The notes below the pieces were generated by a model, which was not told where the DNA came from, did not search any database, and saw only the letters and a list, made by a program, of their open reading frames with translations. Below are positions 28,269 through 39,546 of a DNA stretch of 64,000 nt, piece by piece. Numbering within the stretch: position 1 is the first letter of the stretch; each line of letters opens with the position of its first letter. A program made the translations under genes and the position numbers. Source of the stretch: Propionivibrio dicarboxylicus (GTDB lineage Bacteria; Pseudomonadota; Gammaproteobacteria; Burkholderiales; Rhodocyclaceae); the NCBI RefSeq assembly GCF_900099695.1, contig NZ_FNCY01000006.1, forward strand, positions 124,001 to 188,000. The letters run 5' to 3'.

Positions 28269-28778
28269 TTACTTGCCGTCAGACAAGGCTTTGATGATTT
28301 TGTCGGTAATATCCAGCTTCGGACTCACCCAGACAACATCCTGCACGATCAGATCGTACTTCTCGGTCTCTGCGATCTGTTTGATGGCCTTGTTGGCTTT
28401 TTCGATGATCGCAGCGTTTTCCTCATTCTGACGCAAGTTCAGGTCTTCGCGGAATTCGCGCTGCTTGCGCTGGAAATCGCGGGAAAGATCGTTAAGCTCG
28501 CGTTCCTTGTTCCGACGCTCGGTTTCCGACATCGTCACTGCATTCTTCTCGAGGTTTTCCTGCATCGACTGAAGTTGCTTGGCGATGCGCTGAAGATCCT
28601 GATCGCGCTTGGAAAACTCGGCCTCAATCTTCTTTGCCGCTTTCACCGCCGTAGGTGCGTCGCGGAAAATGCGTTGCGTATTTACATAACCGACCTTGAG
28701 CGCATCCGAAGCGGAGGCAAACGACACTGGCAACAGCGTCATCAACGCAACCAGCAACGAGGCAAATTTCGTATTCAA
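28269..28778 (-). CDS. skp: Periplasmic chaperone Skp (OmpH)
   Basis: A 169-residue chaperone that holds unfolded outer-membrane proteins on their way to the Bam complex. A signal peptide ends near Ala23 (SFASA), then LKVGYVNTQRIFRDAPTAVKAAKK opens the body domain, followed by long charged coiled-coil arms (about residues 50-130). Length and arm pattern are typical. It follows bamA by 15 bases, its functional partner. Confidence 0.94.
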   Translation of the reverse strand: MNTKFASLLVALMTLLPVSFASASDALKVGYVNTQRIFRDAPTAVKAAKKIEAEFSKRDQDLQRIAKQLQSMQENLEKNAVTMSETERRNKERELNDLSRDFQRKQREFREDLNLRQNEENAAIIEKANKAIKQIAETEKYDLIVQDVVWVSPKLDITDKIIKALSDGK

Positions 28779-28793
28779 GCTTCTTCTCCTGAT

Positions 28794-31121
28794 TTAAAAG
28801 GTCTGTCCCATCTGGAACTGGAACCGTTGGATTTTATCATTTTCCTGGCGGTTGATCGGTTGCGCCAAACTGAATCTCAAAGGCCCAAAAGGCGAAGTCC
28901 AGGTAAGTGCCACGCCGGTCGACATCCGGATCGGGCCTTCCGCAACTACCCCTGCAACCTGATTGGCACTCTTGTCACCGTAAACCTGGCCTGCATCGAA
29001 GAACGGACCGAAACGCACGGACTTATCCTTGCCAAAACCAAGTTCGGATAGCGGCACTGTCAATTCACTGTTGAAGAGAACCCGGCGCACACCCCCGAGA
29101 CGGACGATACCGTTCGTTCCATATTCGTAGGGACCAAGACTGGCGGTGTCATAGCCACGGACCGTCGAAGGACCGCCGGCGTAGAAGTTCTTGTAGTACG
29201 GGAGATCCTGCCCGCCGAGCCCCTTGGCAAAACCAACCTCGCCATTGATCATCAGCACGGTGTTGCGCGTAATTGCAAAATAGTGCTGGCGCTGAAAGAC
29301 GATTTTGTTGTACTTGATGTCACCAACCGGACTGATCTCGTACCCGACGCGCGCAATGCCACCTTTGGTCGGATTGATCACGCTATCCTTGGAATCGCGA
29401 ATCCATCCCGTTGAGAACGGATACGAGGTATTGGAGCAAGTACTAGAACCACCGCAGAACTTGTCGGCAAAGTGAATATATTGCAAAGGTGTATTCGCAT
29501 CACTGCGATCGATATTCACCGTCGTGTAATCCGCGCCGGCGCCAAAGGTCAGCGTTTCCTTTTCACCAATCGGCAAACCGAAACGGATGCCGGCCCCGGT
29601 CGTTTCCTTGCGATAGGCATAGCCCAGGGAGATCGGATTGTATTTGTTGTGGTAGATGTCAAACCCTTGACTAATACCATCCACCGTGAAGTAGGGATTG
29701 GTGTAGCTAAACCCGATCGTCCGATTCAATCGGCCCGTATTGAGCTGTATCGACGCGAACTTGCCGCTACCAAAAATATTGGATTGCGCTATTGCCCCCT
29801 GAACGATAACGCCTTCAGCCTGAGAGTAACCCAGACCTGCCGAAATGCTGCCCGTCGATCGTTCGGTCACATTGACATTGACATCGACCTGGTCTGTCGT
29901 CCCCGGCACAGGAGGTGTTTCGACATTGACCTCGCTGAAATAGGTCGTCTTGTCGATGCGCTGCTTCGAGAGCTTGACGCGCTCGTCATCGTACCAGGCG
30001 CCTTCCATCTGTCGCATTTCCTGGCGGATGACCTCGTCGCGCGTCTTGGTATTTCCCGAAATCGTGATCCGGCGTACGTAAACCCGCTTGCCCGGATCAA
30101 CAAAGATCGTGAATGCAACCTGATGCTTCTCCTTGTCGATCTCCGGCGCCGCGTTGACGTTGGCGAATGCATAGCCTTTTGCCGACAACTTGTCACTGAT
30201 GGCCTTGGTGCTCTCATTGAGCTTTTCGCGCGAAAAGATATCGCCCGGCTTGATTTGAACCGCTTTGCGAAGTTCGTCTTCCGGCAAAGTCAGATCACCC
30301 GCCAGCTTGACTGATGAAACGACGTAGCGCTCTCCCTCATTGACGGAGACGGAAATATAAACGTCCTTCTTATCCGGGCTGATCGACACCTGCGTCGATT
30401 CGATGTTGAATTCGAGATACCCGCGGTTGAGATAGAACGAGCGCAAGGACTCCAGGTCGGCGGAAAGTTTCTGCTTCGAGTATTGATCGTTCTTGGTGTA
30501 CCAACTAATCCAGTTTGGCGTCTGCAACTGGAATTCGTCCAGAAGCAGTTTTTCCTTGAAGGATTGCGCGCCGACGATGTTGATCTGTCTGATCTTGGCG
30601 GAATCGCCTTCATCAATCTTGAAGTTGATTGCCACACGATTCCGCTCCAACGGCGTAATCGTCGTGGTAATCGAGGCTGCATACTTTCCGCGCGTCAGAT
30701 ACTGCCGCTTCAACTCTTGCTCTGCCTTGTCGAGCATGCCGCGATCGAACGACCGGGAAACTGCGAATCCGACCTCTTTGAGCCCCTTCAGAATTTGTTC
30801 CTTGTCGAACTCCTTCAGTCCGACAAAATCGATTTGGGCAATCGCCGGCCGTTCCTCGATGATGACATTGACGACGCCGCCCATGACCTCTATGCGAACA
30901 TCCTTGAAGAACCCTGTCGCGAACAAAGCCTTGATCGCTTGGGATGCTTTCTCGTTCGTCATGGTCTCGCCAACCTTGACGGGCAGATAACTAAAGACCG
31001 TTCCGGCCTCGGTTCGCTGCAGCCCTTCAACCCGAATGTCCTTGACCGTGAAAGGGTCGAAAGCATACGCGCCGGTCGCAAACAAAGCGGCCACCAGTCC
31101 TGACAGGAGGATCTTCTTCAT
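28794..31121 (-). CDS. bamA: Outer membrane protein assembly factor BamA
   Basis: A 775-residue outer-membrane insertase. A signal peptide (residues 1-20, ending GAYA) precedes five POTRA domains (about 22-420; first FTVKDIRVEGLQRTEAG) and a C-terminal 16-strand barrel. The lid-loop signature VRGY (STVRGYDTASLGP) is present and the protein ends in the C-terminal Phe (FQMGQTF) needed for barrel recognition. Located between rseP and skp as usual. Confidence 0.97.
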   Translation of the reverse strand: MKKILLSGLVAALFATGAYAFDPFTVKDIRVEGLQRTEAGTVFSYLPVKVGETMTNEKASQAIKALFATGFFKDVRIEVMGGVVNVIIEERPAIAQIDFVGLKEFDKEQILKGLKEVGFAVSRSFDRGMLDKAEQELKRQYLTRGKYAASITTTITPLERNRVAINFKIDEGDSAKIRQINIVGAQSFKEKLLLDEFQLQTPNWISWYTKNDQYSKQKLSADLESLRSFYLNRGYLEFNIESTQVSISPDKKDVYISVSVNEGERYVVSSVKLAGDLTLPEDELRKAVQIKPGDIFSREKLNESTKAISDKLSAKGYAFANVNAAPEIDKEKHQVAFTIFVDPGKRVYVRRITISGNTKTRDEVIRQEMRQMEGAWYDDERVKLSKQRIDKTTYFSEVNVETPPVPGTTDQVDVNVNVTERSTGSISAGLGYSQAEGVIVQGAIAQSNIFGSGKFASIQLNTGRLNRTIGFSYTNPYFTVDGISQGFDIYHNKYNPISLGYAYRKETTGAGIRFGLPIGEKETLTFGAGADYTTVNIDRSDANTPLQYIHFADKFCGGSSTCSNTSYPFSTGWIRDSKDSVINPTKGGIARVGYEISPVGDIKYNKIVFQRQHYFAITRNTVLMINGEVGFAKGLGGQDLPYYKNFYAGGPSTVRGYDTASLGPYEYGTNGIVRLGGVRRVLFNSELTVPLSELGFGKDKSVRFGPFFDAGQVYGDKSANQVAGVVAEGPIRMSTGVALTWTSPFGPLRFSLAQPINRQENDKIQRFQFQMGQTF

Positions 31122-31134
31122 ACGTTCGTTCGGT

Positions 31135-32502
31135 TCAACCGGAAATCAGTCGATTGATGTCATTATAAAATGAGCAGGCCATGAGCAGGATCAACAGAAA
31201 CATGCCGATCTTCTGCCCAATTTCCACGCTACGCTCGGAGAGTGGTTTCCGCCTGATAGCTTCGGCCACATAATACAGCAAATGACCACCATCAAGAATC
31301 GGTATCGGCATCAGATTGAGCACGCCCAAACTGATGCTTATCAATGCGATGAATTTCAAATATTGACCGGCACCTGATTTTGCCGACTGACCGGCATAAT
31401 CGGCGATCGTGATCGGCCCGCTGATGTTGTGCCATGACACTTCGCCGGTCAGCATCCGCCCCATCATCTTCAGGCTGAAGCCGATCTTGTCTCCGGTTTC
31501 GTCCAACGCCTTGTGCAGCGCCTCGAAAAAGCCGTAACGCACCGTCACCAGCAACTCGTTGCGCATGTCACCGGGATCCCTGACGCCGGCGCCAATCCGA
31601 CCGATCTCGCGGCCGTTTTCGGTGATCAAGGCCGGCTCAATCTGCAGCAGCAGCGCCGCCCCTCCCCGCATGACACCGACGTTCAACACGCGCCCAGGAC
31701 TGGCGCGGACGATACGAACAAACTCCTGCCACGCTGCAATCGAAAGCCCATCGACACTGACAATCTCGTCATCCACGCGCAGCCCCGCCAACGCGGCGCG
31801 TCCGTCAGGACTGAGGCGCCCGACAAATGGCGGAATCTTGGGCTGGTAAAAACGCAAGCCAAGGCGCTCAAGGGCATCGCCATCCCATCCGGCTTGACGG
31901 ATAACGCCAAGATCGAGCCGCCGATGCACGATTTCATGTCGCGCATTGATGACTTCGAGGAGTACCGAATCGCCGGCGGAGGCCTGTGTGACGATCTGCC
32001 AGCGCATTTCCGGCCAGGATTCAGTCGGAACGCCATTGATCGTCAGAACGCGCTCACCGTTGACGATTCCGGCCTGGGCCGCCGGCGTCGCCACCACAGG
32101 CTCGCCGAGGATAGGACGAAGTTCTTCGACACCGACCCAGAAATTGCCCCAATAAATCAGGAACGCCAAGAGAAAATTCGCCAAGGGACCGGCCACAACG
32201 ATCGCCATGCGCCGCCAAACACTTTGCCGGTTGAACGTCCGACTCAACTGATCCGCCGGAACATCGTCCTCGCGCTCATCGAGCATTCGCACATAGCCGC
32301 CCAGCGGAATTATTCCAAGGGACCACTCCGTCTGGTCGCGCCCCAACTTCCTGGTGACAATCGCACGACCGAACCCGACCGAGAAACGCAAAACGCGGAC
32401 CCCCGCCCAGCGCGCGGCGAAATAATGGCCAAACTCGTGAAACAGGATCAATACGCCCAAAACGACGAGGAAAGCGGTCGTCGTGTAGAGAAAGCTGTTC
32501 AC
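31135..32502 (-). CDS. rseP: Intramembrane site-2 metalloprotease RseP
   Basis: A 455-residue inner-membrane zinc protease that cleaves anti-sigma-E RseA and signal-peptide remnants. The zinc motif HEFGH is at residues 22-26 in the first membrane helix; two PDZ-like domains lie in the middle; the third zinc ligand is in ILDGGHL near residue 400. I chose the GTG at 32502 because it overlaps the dxr stop as GTGA and gives the usual short N-terminus; an ATG at 32523 would add seven basic residues inside dxr. Confidence 0.93.
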   Translation of the reverse strand: MNSFLYTTTAFLVVLGVLILFHEFGHYFAARWAGVRVLRFSVGFGRAIVTRKLGRDQTEWSLGIIPLGGYVRMLDEREDDVPADQLSRTFNRQSVWRRMAIVVAGPLANFLLAFLIYWGNFWVGVEELRPILGEPVVATPAAQAGIVNGERVLTINGVPTESWPEMRWQIVTQASAGDSVLLEVINARHEIVHRRLDLGVIRQAGWDGDALERLGLRFYQPKIPPFVGRLSPDGRAALAGLRVDDEIVSVDGLSIAAWQEFVRIVRASPGRVLNVGVMRGGAALLLQIEPALITENGREIGRIGAGVRDPGDMRNELLVTVRYGFFEALHKALDETGDKIGFSLKMMGRMLTGEVSWHNISGPITIADYAGQSAKSGAGQYLKFIALISISLGVLNLMPIPILDGGHLLYYVAEAIRRKPLSERSVEIGQKIGMFLLILLMACSFYNDINRLISG

Positions 32503-33689
32503 AAACCGCCTGCTTGCCGACACATCCGCGCGGCATAGTCACGCGCAGCTGCGTCTGCCGCCAGCACGTCTTCGAGCGTCTCCGCAGCCGACACCGACAC
32601 ACCGCGCATCGTTGCATCAATGATCTTGGGAATTTCGGTAAACCGGAGTTCTTCTGCCAAAAACGCCGCAACTGCAATTTCGTTTGCAGCGTTGAGGATG
32701 GCGGGCGCCGTTCCTCCCGTTCTCAACGCCTCATACGCCAGACCCAGACACGGGAAACGCTCGAAATCCGGCCGCTCGAAGGTCAGCGAAGCGATCTTGA
32801 ACAGATCGAGCGACGCCACCCCCGACGTAATTCGTTCGGGATAAGCCAGCGCATGAGCGATCGGCGTCCGCATATCGGGCGACCCCAACTCTGCCAGAAC
32901 GGAGCCGTCGATATATTCCACCATTGAGTGGATGACGCTTTGCGGATGAACGACGACCTGAATACGTTCGGGCGGCACATTGAAGAGCCAATGCGCCTCG
33001 ATCACTTCCAGCCCCTTGTTCATCAGGGTTGCGGAATCGACGGATATCTTTCGCCCCATCACCCAGTTCGGATGCGCACACGCCTGATCCGGCGTGACCT
33101 GCTCAAGTTCGGCCCGATCGGCGGACCGGAAGGGACCTCCAGACGCGGTCAGCAGAATTTTGGCAACGCCACTACTTGATAAATCACCCGAATAATCAAC
33201 TGGAAGTGATTGAAATATAGCATTATGTTCGCTATCAATCGGGAGCAAAACAGCGTTATTTTCGCGCACGGCCCGCATGAAAACGGCACCGGCCATGACG
33301 AGCGATTCCTTGTTGGCGAGTAAGACGCGCTTGCCCGATTGTGCTGCAGCCAGGGCCGGCTTCAGCCCGGCGGCACCGACAATCGCCGCCATGACGGTAT
33401 CGACTTCGGGCAAGGCGGACATGCGGACAAGCGCCTCCTCCCCGTACTCAATCTTGGTTGCGCACCCGGCTGCCTGCAATCGATTGCGCAAGGACTCCGC
33501 CAGTAGCGCATTTCCGACGACGGCGTATTGCGGACGGAATTCGATGCACTGCTCGAACAAACGATCTATCTGGCGGTGCGCGCACAAGGCGATGATGCGG
33601 TAACGATCAGGATGGCGCCGGACAACATCCAGCGTACTGACGCCGATCGAACCGGTCGAGCCGAGAACCGTGAGTTGACGAAGGGTCAT
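32499..33689 (-). CDS. dxr: 1-deoxy-D-xylulose 5-phosphate reductoisomerase
   Basis: A 396-residue enzyme of the MEP isoprenoid pathway. The NADPH-binding start [18 protein letters not shown], the [15 protein letters not shown] metal/substrate motif, TASGGPFR and [23 protein letters not shown] are all intact. Its product ultimately feeds UppS, encoded two genes upstream. Start overlaps the cdsA stop by 4 bases. Confidence 0.97.
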   Translation of the reverse strand: MTLRQLTVLGSTGSIGVSTLDVVRRHPDRYRIIALCAHRQIDRLFEQCIEFRPQYAVVGNALLAESLRNRLQAAGCATKIEYGEEALVRMSALPEVDTVMAAIVGAAGLKPALAAAQSGKRVLLANKESLVMAGAVFMRAVRENNAVLLPIDSEHNAIFQSLPVDYSGDLSSSGVAKILLTASGGPFRSADRAELEQVTPDQACAHPNWVMGRKISVDSATLMNKGLEVIEAHWLFNVPPERIQVVVHPQSVIHSMVEYIDGSVLAELGSPDMRTPIAHALAYPERITSGVASLDLFKIASLTFERPDFERFPCLGLAYEALRTGGTAPAILNAANEIAVAAFLAEELRFTEIPKIIDATMRGVSVSAAETLEDVLAADAAARDYAARMCRQAGGL

Positions 33690-34534
33690 GCAGCCCCCGC
33701 GGACAAATTTATCAGCCAGATGAGCGCGACCAGCGGCAAGGTCGAGGTCTGACTGTCGATCCGGTCAAGAATACCGCCGTGCCCTGGCAGGATGCCACTG
33801 CTGTCCTTGAGGCCAGCGTTGCGTTTCAACAGGGACTCGAAGAGATCGCCGAGAATGCTCACCACGGTCATGGACAGTGCAACGAGCGCCAGCAGCATCG
33901 GGCTGAGCTTCATGGCCGACGGCAACCAGGGCGCCAGTCCGAAGACATAGCAGGTCACGGCAACGGCAGCGCCAAAAGCGCCTTCCCAAGTCTTTCCGGG
34001 ACTGATCGACGGTGCCAATTTGCGGCGCCCAAAGCGGCGACCGACGAAATAAGCCCCGATATCCGCAACCCATACTGCCGCCATGATGGCCAGCAGAGCC
34101 CAATCGCCTGCTTGCCGCAACTGGACCAACGCCAGCCATGTCGGGAGGATGATCAGCAACCCGATCAGCACTCCGGGAAGGGAAGCCGGCAAACGCCACC
34201 GCCGAGACATCCACACAGGCACAACGGCGACCCAAAACGCCAGTGCCGGCAAGTAAATCCAACGCGAGAAAGGCCACGCCTGGTGCGCGAAATCGTCGCC
34301 GAGCCCCAAAACTGCCGGGCATAAGCGCCAGATAAGAGCGCACACCAAGGCAAACATGACACCGAGAACGATCCGTGCCGAACGCCCCCATGCCATCAGG
34401 CCGCCCCATTCCCAGGCAGCCAGGGAAGCGGTCAGCGTAACTGCCAGCACCCACCCCTCTGGCGGCAGAACAAACACAGCCGAGAGAAAGACGCCGAGCA
34501 GAACGACCGCGGTCAACACCCGTGTCTTAAGCAT
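33686..34534 (-). CDS. cdsA: Phosphatidate cytidylyltransferase CdsA
   Basis: A 282-residue polytopic inner-membrane enzyme making CDP-diacylglycerol. Several hydrophobic helices are apparent; the family signature lies in [10 protein letters not shown] and in the C-terminal [20 protein letters not shown], whose aspartates bind metal. Its start overlaps uppS by 8 bases. Confidence 0.95.
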   Translation of the reverse strand: MLKTRVLTAVVLLGVFLSAVFVLPPEGWVLAVTLTASLAAWEWGGLMAWGRSARIVLGVMFALVCALIWRLCPAVLGLGDDFAHQAWPFSRWIYLPALAFWVAVVPVWMSRRWRLPASLPGVLIGLLIILPTWLALVQLRQAGDWALLAIMAAVWVADIGAYFVGRRFGRRKLAPSISPGKTWEGAFGAAVAVTCYVFGLAPWLPSAMKLSPMLLALVALSMTVVSILGDLFESLLKRNAGLKDSSGILPGHGGILDRIDSQTSTLPLVALIWLINLSAGAA

Positions 34535-35348
34535 CGATCTGAACTTTCAGGGAACGCCCTTTGATCGTCGCCGGCGCATCGCCCGCGCTCGCGGAATTTT
34601 GGCCTGCTCCAACCAGTTGCTCGCTTGTCCGACCGAACCGACGTTCGCGCTGCTGATAGGACAACACGGCCTCGGCGATCGCGGCTGAACGAAACTCTGG
34701 CCAAAGCGTCTTGGTGAAATAGAACTCTGTGTAAGCGAGTTGCCAAAGCAGGAAATTACTGATGCGCTCTTCACCGCCGGTACGGATGAAAAGATCCGGC
34801 TCGGGGGCGTAGTTCATCGACAGGAAAGGCGCGAGATCGTCCTCTTCCCAGTGCCCTGCCTTTTCCGGATGAGCCAATGCAAGTCGATTGGCCGCCTGGA
34901 GAATGTCCCAGCGCCCCCCATAATTGGCGGCAACCGTCATGGTCAGCCGATCGTTCTGCGCAGTTTTCTCCTCGGAAAGCCGGATCAACTCGCGCATTTC
35001 CGGGTCGAAACGCGACAGATCGCCGATGACCTTGAGTTGAACGCCATTGTCCGCGAGTTTTTCGACTTCTTGCTGCAAGGCTTTGACGAAAAGCTGCATG
35101 AGCAACGAGACTTCGTCGGCCGGGCGCCGCCAGTTCTCGGAGCTGAAGGCAAACAGCGTCAGATAGCGAATACCGTGCTCAAGGCAGTAGCGCACCACTT
35201 CCCTGACCGTTTCCACCCCCCGACGATGGCCGGCAAAACGAGGAAGAAAACGTTTTTTCGCCCAACGGCCGTTGCCATCCATGATGATGGCAACATGCCG
35301 CGGCATCCTGGCCGGCGCAGGAATATCGCTCGTCGAACTGGTAAACAC
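34527..35348 (-). CDS. uppS: Undecaprenyl diphosphate synthase UppS
   Basis: A 273-residue cis-prenyltransferase making the C55 carrier lipid for peptidoglycan. Motifs: [38 protein letters not shown] and [25 protein letters not shown]. It begins at a GTG (35348); the body could also start at an internal ATG (residue 15), but homologues carry a similar short extension. The last 25 residues form a Gly/Ala/Ser-rich tail beyond the usual end, longer than in E. coli. Confidence 0.95.
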   Translation of the reverse strand: MFTSSTSDIPAPARMPRHVAIIMDGNGRWAKKRFLPRFAGHRRGVETVREVVRYCLEHGIRYLTLFAFSSENWRRPADEVSLLMQLFVKALQQEVEKLADNGVQLKVIGDLSRFDPEMRELIRLSEEKTAQNDRLTMTVAANYGGRWDILQAANRLALAHPEKAGHWEEDDLAPFLSMNYAPEPDLFIRTGGEERISNFLLWQLAYTEFYFTKTLWPEFRSAAIAEAVLSYQQRERRFGRTSEQLVGAGQNSASAGDAPATIKGRSLKVQIDA

Positions 35349-35375
35349 GTTAGTCGAAAAGATGCGCGGAGAGGC

Positions 35376-35936
35376 TCAGATGGCCATCAATTCGGATTCT
35401 TTTTGCGCAAACTGCTTGTCGACTTCGGCAATGTTCTTGTCCGTCAACTTTTGGATGTCGTCCTGCGCCCGACGCTCGTCATCTTCCGAACACTCCTTGT
35501 TCTTGACGAGATCCTTCAGCGTCGAGTTGGCATCCCGGCGCAGGTTGCGAATGGCCACTCGCGCATTTTCGCACTCATGCTTGACGACTTTGATCAGGTC
35601 GCGGCGGCGCTCTTCCGTCAAGGCCGGCATCGGCACGCGGATCAATTCACCCAGCGCCGCCGGATTCAGGCCGAGGTCAGAATCCCGAATTGCCTTTTCC
35701 ACCTTGCCCACCATCGCTTTTTCCCAAGGCTGCACGCCCAGGGTACGCTGATCCAGCAGAGTGATGTTGGCGACGGTATTGACCGGCACCATCGATCCGT
35801 AGTAATCCACCTGAACGTGATCGAGCAGACCGACGTGCGCGCGTCCGGTGCGAATCTTGGCAAGATCGAGACGCAGCGCCTCGAGCGTTTTATGCATTTT
35901 GTGTTCGGCCGTCTTTTTCACATCTGCAATCGACAT
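35376..35936 (-). CDS. frr: Ribosome recycling factor
   Basis: A 186-residue, tRNA-shaped factor that splits post-termination ribosomes with EF-G. Conserved segments: [51 protein letters not shown] and [14 protein letters not shown]. The ATG at 35936 gives the usual start MSIADVKK; the open frame upstream lies inside pyrH. Confidence 0.97.
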   Translation of the reverse strand: MSIADVKKTAEHKMHKTLEALRLDLAKIRTGRAHVGLLDHVQVDYYGSMVPVNTVANITLLDQRTLGVQPWEKAMVGKVEKAIRDSDLGLNPAALGELIRVPMPALTEERRRDLIKVVKHECENARVAIRNLRRDANSTLKDLVKNKECSEDDERRAQDDIQKLTDKNIAEVDKQFAQKESELMAI

Positions 35937-35947
35937 CGCACTCTCCT

Positions 35948-36670
35948 TCAGCAGTAGACCAGGGTGCCTTCGTTCTCGCCCATCACGACGCGCTTCAGCG
36001 CACCCGGCTTGAAAATCGAAAAGACATTGATCGGCAGTTTCTGATCGCGGCAAAGCGCGAATGCGGTCGCATCCATGACGGCAAGATTCTTCATCATGAC
36101 CTCATTGAAACTGATGCGGTCATATCGGGTCGCGTGAGGATCCTTTTTCGGATCAGCCGAATAGATGCCATCAACCTTGGTGGCTTTCAACACGATTTCC
36201 GCGCCGATTTCAGCCCCGCGCAATGCGGCGGCGGTATCGGTGGTAAAGAACGGATTTCCCGTACCACCGGCAAAAATAATGGTGCGCCCCTGTTCGAGAC
36301 CGCGGATCGCACGTCCGCGGATATACGGCTCGACGACCTGTTCGATGTTCAGCGCCGACTGCACACGCGTCGGCATGCCAATCGTTTTCATCGCATCCTG
36401 CAGCGCCAGCGCGTTCATGACCGTCGCCAGCATGCCCATGTAATCAGCCTGGGCACGGTCCATACCCGTCGCGGCCGGGGCGACGCCGCGAAAGATATTA
36501 CCTCCGCCGATCACCACGCCGACCTGCACTCCCAAATCAACGACGCTCTTGACCTCGGCGACGATCTCCGAGATCGTCTGACGGTTGATCCCGTAAGCAT
36601 CGGCCCCCATCAGGGCCTCACCCGAGAGCTTGAGCAATATGCGTTTGTATTTAGGAGCGATGTCGGACAT
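35948..36670 (-). CDS. pyrH: UMP kinase
   Basis: A 240-residue bacterial-type UMP kinase (amino-acid kinase fold), allosterically tuned by GTP and UTP. Motifs: [43 protein letters not shown] and [16 protein letters not shown]. The tsf-pyrH-frr order is near universal. It lies 21 bases after tsf. Confidence 0.97.
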   Translation of the reverse strand: MSDIAPKYKRILLKLSGEALMGADAYGINRQTISEIVAEVKSVVDLGVQVGVVIGGGNIFRGVAPAATGMDRAQADYMGMLATVMNALALQDAMKTIGMPTRVQSALNIEQVVEPYIRGRAIRGLEQGRTIIFAGGTGNPFFTTDTAAALRGAEIGAEIVLKATKVDGIYSADPKKDPHATRYDRISFNEVMMKNLAVMDATAFALCRDQKLPINVFSIFKPGALKRVVMGENEGTLVYC

Positions 36671-36691
36671 GGTTCGGCGCTTTCAGTCGGA

Positions 36692-37585
36692 TTATTTCTG
36701 GGCAGCGGCTGCCTGAGCAGCAACTTCGGCGGCAAAGTCGTTGGTGCGCTTTTCCAGACCGTCACCGACGACATACAGCGTGAACGAAGCAACCGACGCG
36801 CCCTTCGACTTGAGCAGTTGCTCGATCGTTTGCTTGCCGTCTTCGGCCTTGACGAAGACCTGACCGAGCAGCGTCACTTCCTTGAGGAATTTCTGCACCG
36901 TCCCTTCAGCGATCTTCTCGAGCATCGCTTCCGGTTTTCCGGCTTCACGCGCCTTCTCGATCGCGACGCGACGCTCGCTGTCGAGCAGTTCGGCCGAAAT
37001 GCCAGATGCATCGAGCGACTTCGGCTTCGACGCAGCGATGTGCATGGCCAGGTCGCGGCCCAGCTGCTCGTCACCACCGACGAGATCCAGCATCACGCCG
37101 ATCTTGGCGCCGCCGTGGATGTAGGAAGACAGACGGCCCTTCGCCTCGACGCGCACGAAGCGGCGCAGCGTCAGGTTTTCGCCAATCTTGCCGACCAGTG
37201 CGGTACGCGCCGATTCCAGCGTTCCTTCGCCGAAGGGCTGCGACGACAAGGCGGCGACGTCGGCCGGGTTCTTCTCGACGACGAGGTCGGCGGCGACCTT
37301 GGTCAACGCCAGGAAGTCGTCGTTCTTGGCGACGAAGTCGGTTTCGCAGTTAACTTCAATGATCGCACCGGTCTTGCCATCGGCAGCGATGCTGACCGCC
37401 ACGACGCCCTCGGCCGTGATGCGGGTGGCGGCCTTGGTCGCCTTGGAGCCCAGTTTGATGCGCAGGATTTCTTCTGCCTTGGCCATGTCGCCAGCGGCTT
37501 CGGTCAGCGCTTTCTTGCATTCCATCATCGGCGCGTCGGTCTTCTCGCGCAATTCTTTTACCATGCCTGCGGTAATTTCCGCCAT
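36692..37585 (-). CDS. tsf: Translation elongation factor Ts
   Basis: A 297-residue nucleotide exchange factor for EF-Tu. The N-terminal module [19 protein letters not shown] and the core motif [12 protein letters not shown] are intact. The ATG at 37585 is preceded by a GAGAG ribosome-binding site; sequence upstream is the intercistronic hairpin. Strong codon bias and high GC fit a highly expressed gene. Confidence 0.97.
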   Translation of the reverse strand: MAEITAGMVKELREKTDAPMMECKKALTEAAGDMAKAEEILRIKLGSKATKAATRITAEGVVAVSIAADGKTGAIIEVNCETDFVAKNDDFLALTKVAADLVVEKNPADVAALSSQPFGEGTLESARTALVGKIGENLTLRRFVRVEAKGRLSSYIHGGAKIGVMLDLVGGDEQLGRDLAMHIAASKPKSLDASGISAELLDSERRVAIEKAREAGKPEAMLEKIAEGTVQKFLKEVTLLGQVFVKAEDGKQTIEQLLKSKGASVASFTLYVVGDGLEKRTNDFAAEVAAQAAAAQK

Positions 37586-37648
37586 TTCATTCTCTCCAGT
37601 TACAGGAACTGGCCGTTGAGGCCAGTCCGATTGAACACAGGACGCGAC

Positions 37649-37677
37649 AAACGATCCGGCGCGCAGCCGGATCGTTT
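37649..37677 (-). terminator. Intercistronic hairpin between rpsB and tsf
   Basis: A perfect 12-base inverted repeat (AAACGATCCGGC and GCCGGATCGTTT, 5-base loop) lies 13 bases after the rpsB stop on the minus strand. It is followed by TTTG rather than a long T-run, so it is probably a partial terminator or RNA-stability element lowering tsf relative to rpsB. Confidence 0.6.
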
Positions 37678-37690
37678 CGGTCGGCAATAA

Positions 37691-38428
37691 TTACTCGGCT
37701 TCTTCGACGAAGTCGTCGTCCGAAGACGCCGCGATGATTTCTTCAACGAACTGGCTGCGGCCTTCGAGGATCGAATCGGCAACGCCGCGCGCATACAGAC
37801 GGATCGCGCTCGAGGAGTCGTCGTTACCCGGGATGACGTAGTCGACGCCTTCGGGCGAATGGTTGGTATCAACCACCGCGATGACCGGGATGCCGAGCTT
37901 GTTGGCTTCGGTGATGGCGATCTTGTGATAGCCGACGTCGATGACGAAGAGCGCGTCGGGCAGCGTGTTCATTTCCTTGATGCCGCCGATCGACTTTTGC
38001 AGCTTGGCAACTTCACGCTGAAGCATCAGCGCTTCCTTCTTGCCCAGCTTGTCGAGCGAACCGTCTTCAAGCGTCGTTTCCATTTCCTTCAGGCGCTTGA
38101 TCGACTGCTTGATCGTCTTGAAGTTGGTCAGCATGCCACCCAGCCAACGCTGGTCGACGAAGGGGGAATCAGCGCGCAGCGCCTCTTCGGCAATGATTTC
38201 GCGCGACTGGCGCTTGGTGCCGACGAACAGGATCGTTCCCTTGTTGGCCGCCAGCTTGCGAACGAAGGCCATGGCTTCGTTGTACTTGACCAGGGTCTTT
38301 TCGAGGTTGACGATATGAATCTTGCTGCGGGCACCGAAAATGTACGGTGCCATCTTGGGATTCCAGAAACGGGTTTGATGGCCGAAATGGACACCGGCCT
38401 CCAGCATTTGACGCATCGTTGCAGACAT
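37691..38428 (-). CDS. rpsB: 30S ribosomal protein S2
   Basis: A 245-residue ribosomal protein. Landmarks: [60 protein letters not shown] and [19 protein letters not shown] used the ATG at 38428 (MSATMRQML); an in-frame ATG five codons earlier exists, but the GAGAA Shine-Dalgarno lies between them. First gene of the long leftward cluster. Confidence 0.97.
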   Translation of the reverse strand: MSATMRQMLEAGVHFGHQTRFWNPKMAPYIFGARSKIHIVNLEKTLVKYNEAMAFVRKLAANKGTILFVGTKRQSREIIAEEALRADSPFVDQRWLGGMLTNFKTIKQSIKRLKEMETTLEDGSLDKLGKKEALMLQREVAKLQKSIGGIKEMNTLPDALFVIDVGYHKIAITEANKLGIPVIAVVDTNHSPEGVDYVIPGNDDSSSAIRLYARGVADSILEGRSQFVEEIIAASSDDDFVEEAE

Positions 38429-38602
38429 ACTCTTCTCTTTCATGTCAGGGTTGAACCACCATTCGCCCAGCTACGTCCGGCCATTAACGGAACCGAACAC
38501 CCTTGATCGGGCGAATGTGCGTAATAAGCTCATCGATCACGACGAGCCCGCGCACCACCATGGCGCGCATTGTTTCCCGGCACTCGCCGGAAAAACCTGG
38601 CA
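38429..38602 (-). promoter_or_regulatory. rpsB 5' leader with long-range inverted repeat
   Basis: The predicted rpsB leader is about 170 bases. ATTCGCCC (38461-38468) and GGGCGAAT (38509-38516) are perfectly complementary and would close a structured arm about 40 bases ahead of the start region. S2 is known to autoregulate rpsB-tsf through its leader in enterobacteria; the same function here is inferred. The rest of the rpsB-map gap (38603-38736) holds the two promoters and nothing else I can recognise. Confidence 0.4.
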
Positions 38603-38611
38603 ATTCTACCA
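38603..38611 (-). promoter_or_regulatory. Extended -10 promoter of rpsB
   Basis: On the minus strand TGG-TAGAAT (38611-38603) is an extended -10 box, identical to the one ahead of guaB. Start expected near 38596. No clear -35. Confidence 0.45.
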
Positions 38612-38673
38612 CTAGAAGCCACCCAAAGCCACCACTATGCACTGTCTCGGTGCTCGTGGCGGACGCCGCAAAA

Positions 38674-38702
38674 TTGCCACGATCGCCCGCATCCTTTATC
38701 CT
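38674..38702 (+). promoter_or_regulatory. Sigma-70-type promoter of map-glnD
   Basis: TTGCCA (38674-38679), 17-base spacer, TATCCT (38697-38702); expected start about 28 bases before the map ATG. Confidence 0.5.
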
Positions 38703-38736
38703 CGTGGCTTTGTGCTGCCATCGAGCCCCTTGAACC

Positions 38737-39546
38737 ATGAGTATCGTCCTGAAAACACCAGAAGAAATAGAAAAGATGCGGGTCGCCGGCCGCCTGGCCG
38801 CCGAGGTGCTTGATTATATTGCGCCGTTTGTAAAACCCGGCGTCACCACCGGCGAACTCGACCGTCTCTGTCATGAATACATGGTCAATGTTCAGGATTG
38901 CATCCCGGCACCGCTCAACTACGCGCCGTCGGGCTACAAACCCTATCCCAAGGCCACCTGCACGTCGGTCAACCACCAGGTCTGTCACGGCGTCCCCGGC
39001 GACAAGCAGCTGAAGAACGGCGACATCGTCAATATCGATATCACGACGATCAAGAACGGCTACCACGGCGATACCAGCCGCATGTTCATCGCCGGCGAAG
39101 CCTCGATCCAGGCCAAACGGCTGTGCGAAATCACCTTCGAATGCCTGTGGCTCGGCATCTGCCAGGTACGTCCCGGCGCCCGCCTCGGCGACATCGGCCA
39201 TGCCGTCCAGCAATACGCCGAGAAGAATGGATACTCGGTCGTCCGTGAATTTTGCGGCCACGGCATCGGCGCACGCTTCCACGAGGAGCCGCAAGTCGTT
39301 CATTACGGCAAGCCCGGAACCGGTGTCGAACTCAAGGAAAACATGATTTTCACGATCGAGCCGATGATCAACGCCGGCAAGGCCGCCATCCGCGAACTCG
39401 CCGACGGCTGGACGATCGTGACCAAGGACCACAGCCTGTCGGCGCAATGGGAACACACGATTCTGGTGACGGCGACAGGTTTCGAGATTCTCACACTCTC
39501 CGAGGGCGCTCGCCCCAAACCGGACTGGATCAAGTGTCCCGCATAA
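38737..39546 (+). CDS. map: Methionine aminopeptidase, type I
   Basis: A 269-residue dimetal enzyme removing N-terminal methionine. Metal and substrate residues are visible: His84 in CHGVPG, Asp101 and Asp112 in the [12 protein letters not shown] segment, the His in [12 protein letters not shown], and Glu residues in FTIEPM and QWEHTI. It is divergent from rpsB, with glnD overlapping its 3' end by 13 bases. Works after peptide deformylase, which is encoded 3.4 kb away. Confidence 0.97.
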   Translation: MSIVLKTPEEIEKMRVAGRLAAEVLDYIAPFVKPGVTTGELDRLCHEYMVNVQDCIPAPLNYAPSGYKPYPKATCTSVNHQVCHGVPGDKQLKNGDIVNIDITTIKNGYHGDTSRMFIAGEASIQAKRLCEITFECLWLGICQVRPGARLGDIGHAVQQYAEKNGYSVVREFCGHGIGARFHEEPQVVHYGKPGTGVELKENMIFTIEPMINAGKAAIRELADGWTIVTKDHSLSAQWEHTILVTATGFEILTLSEGARPKPDWIKCPA

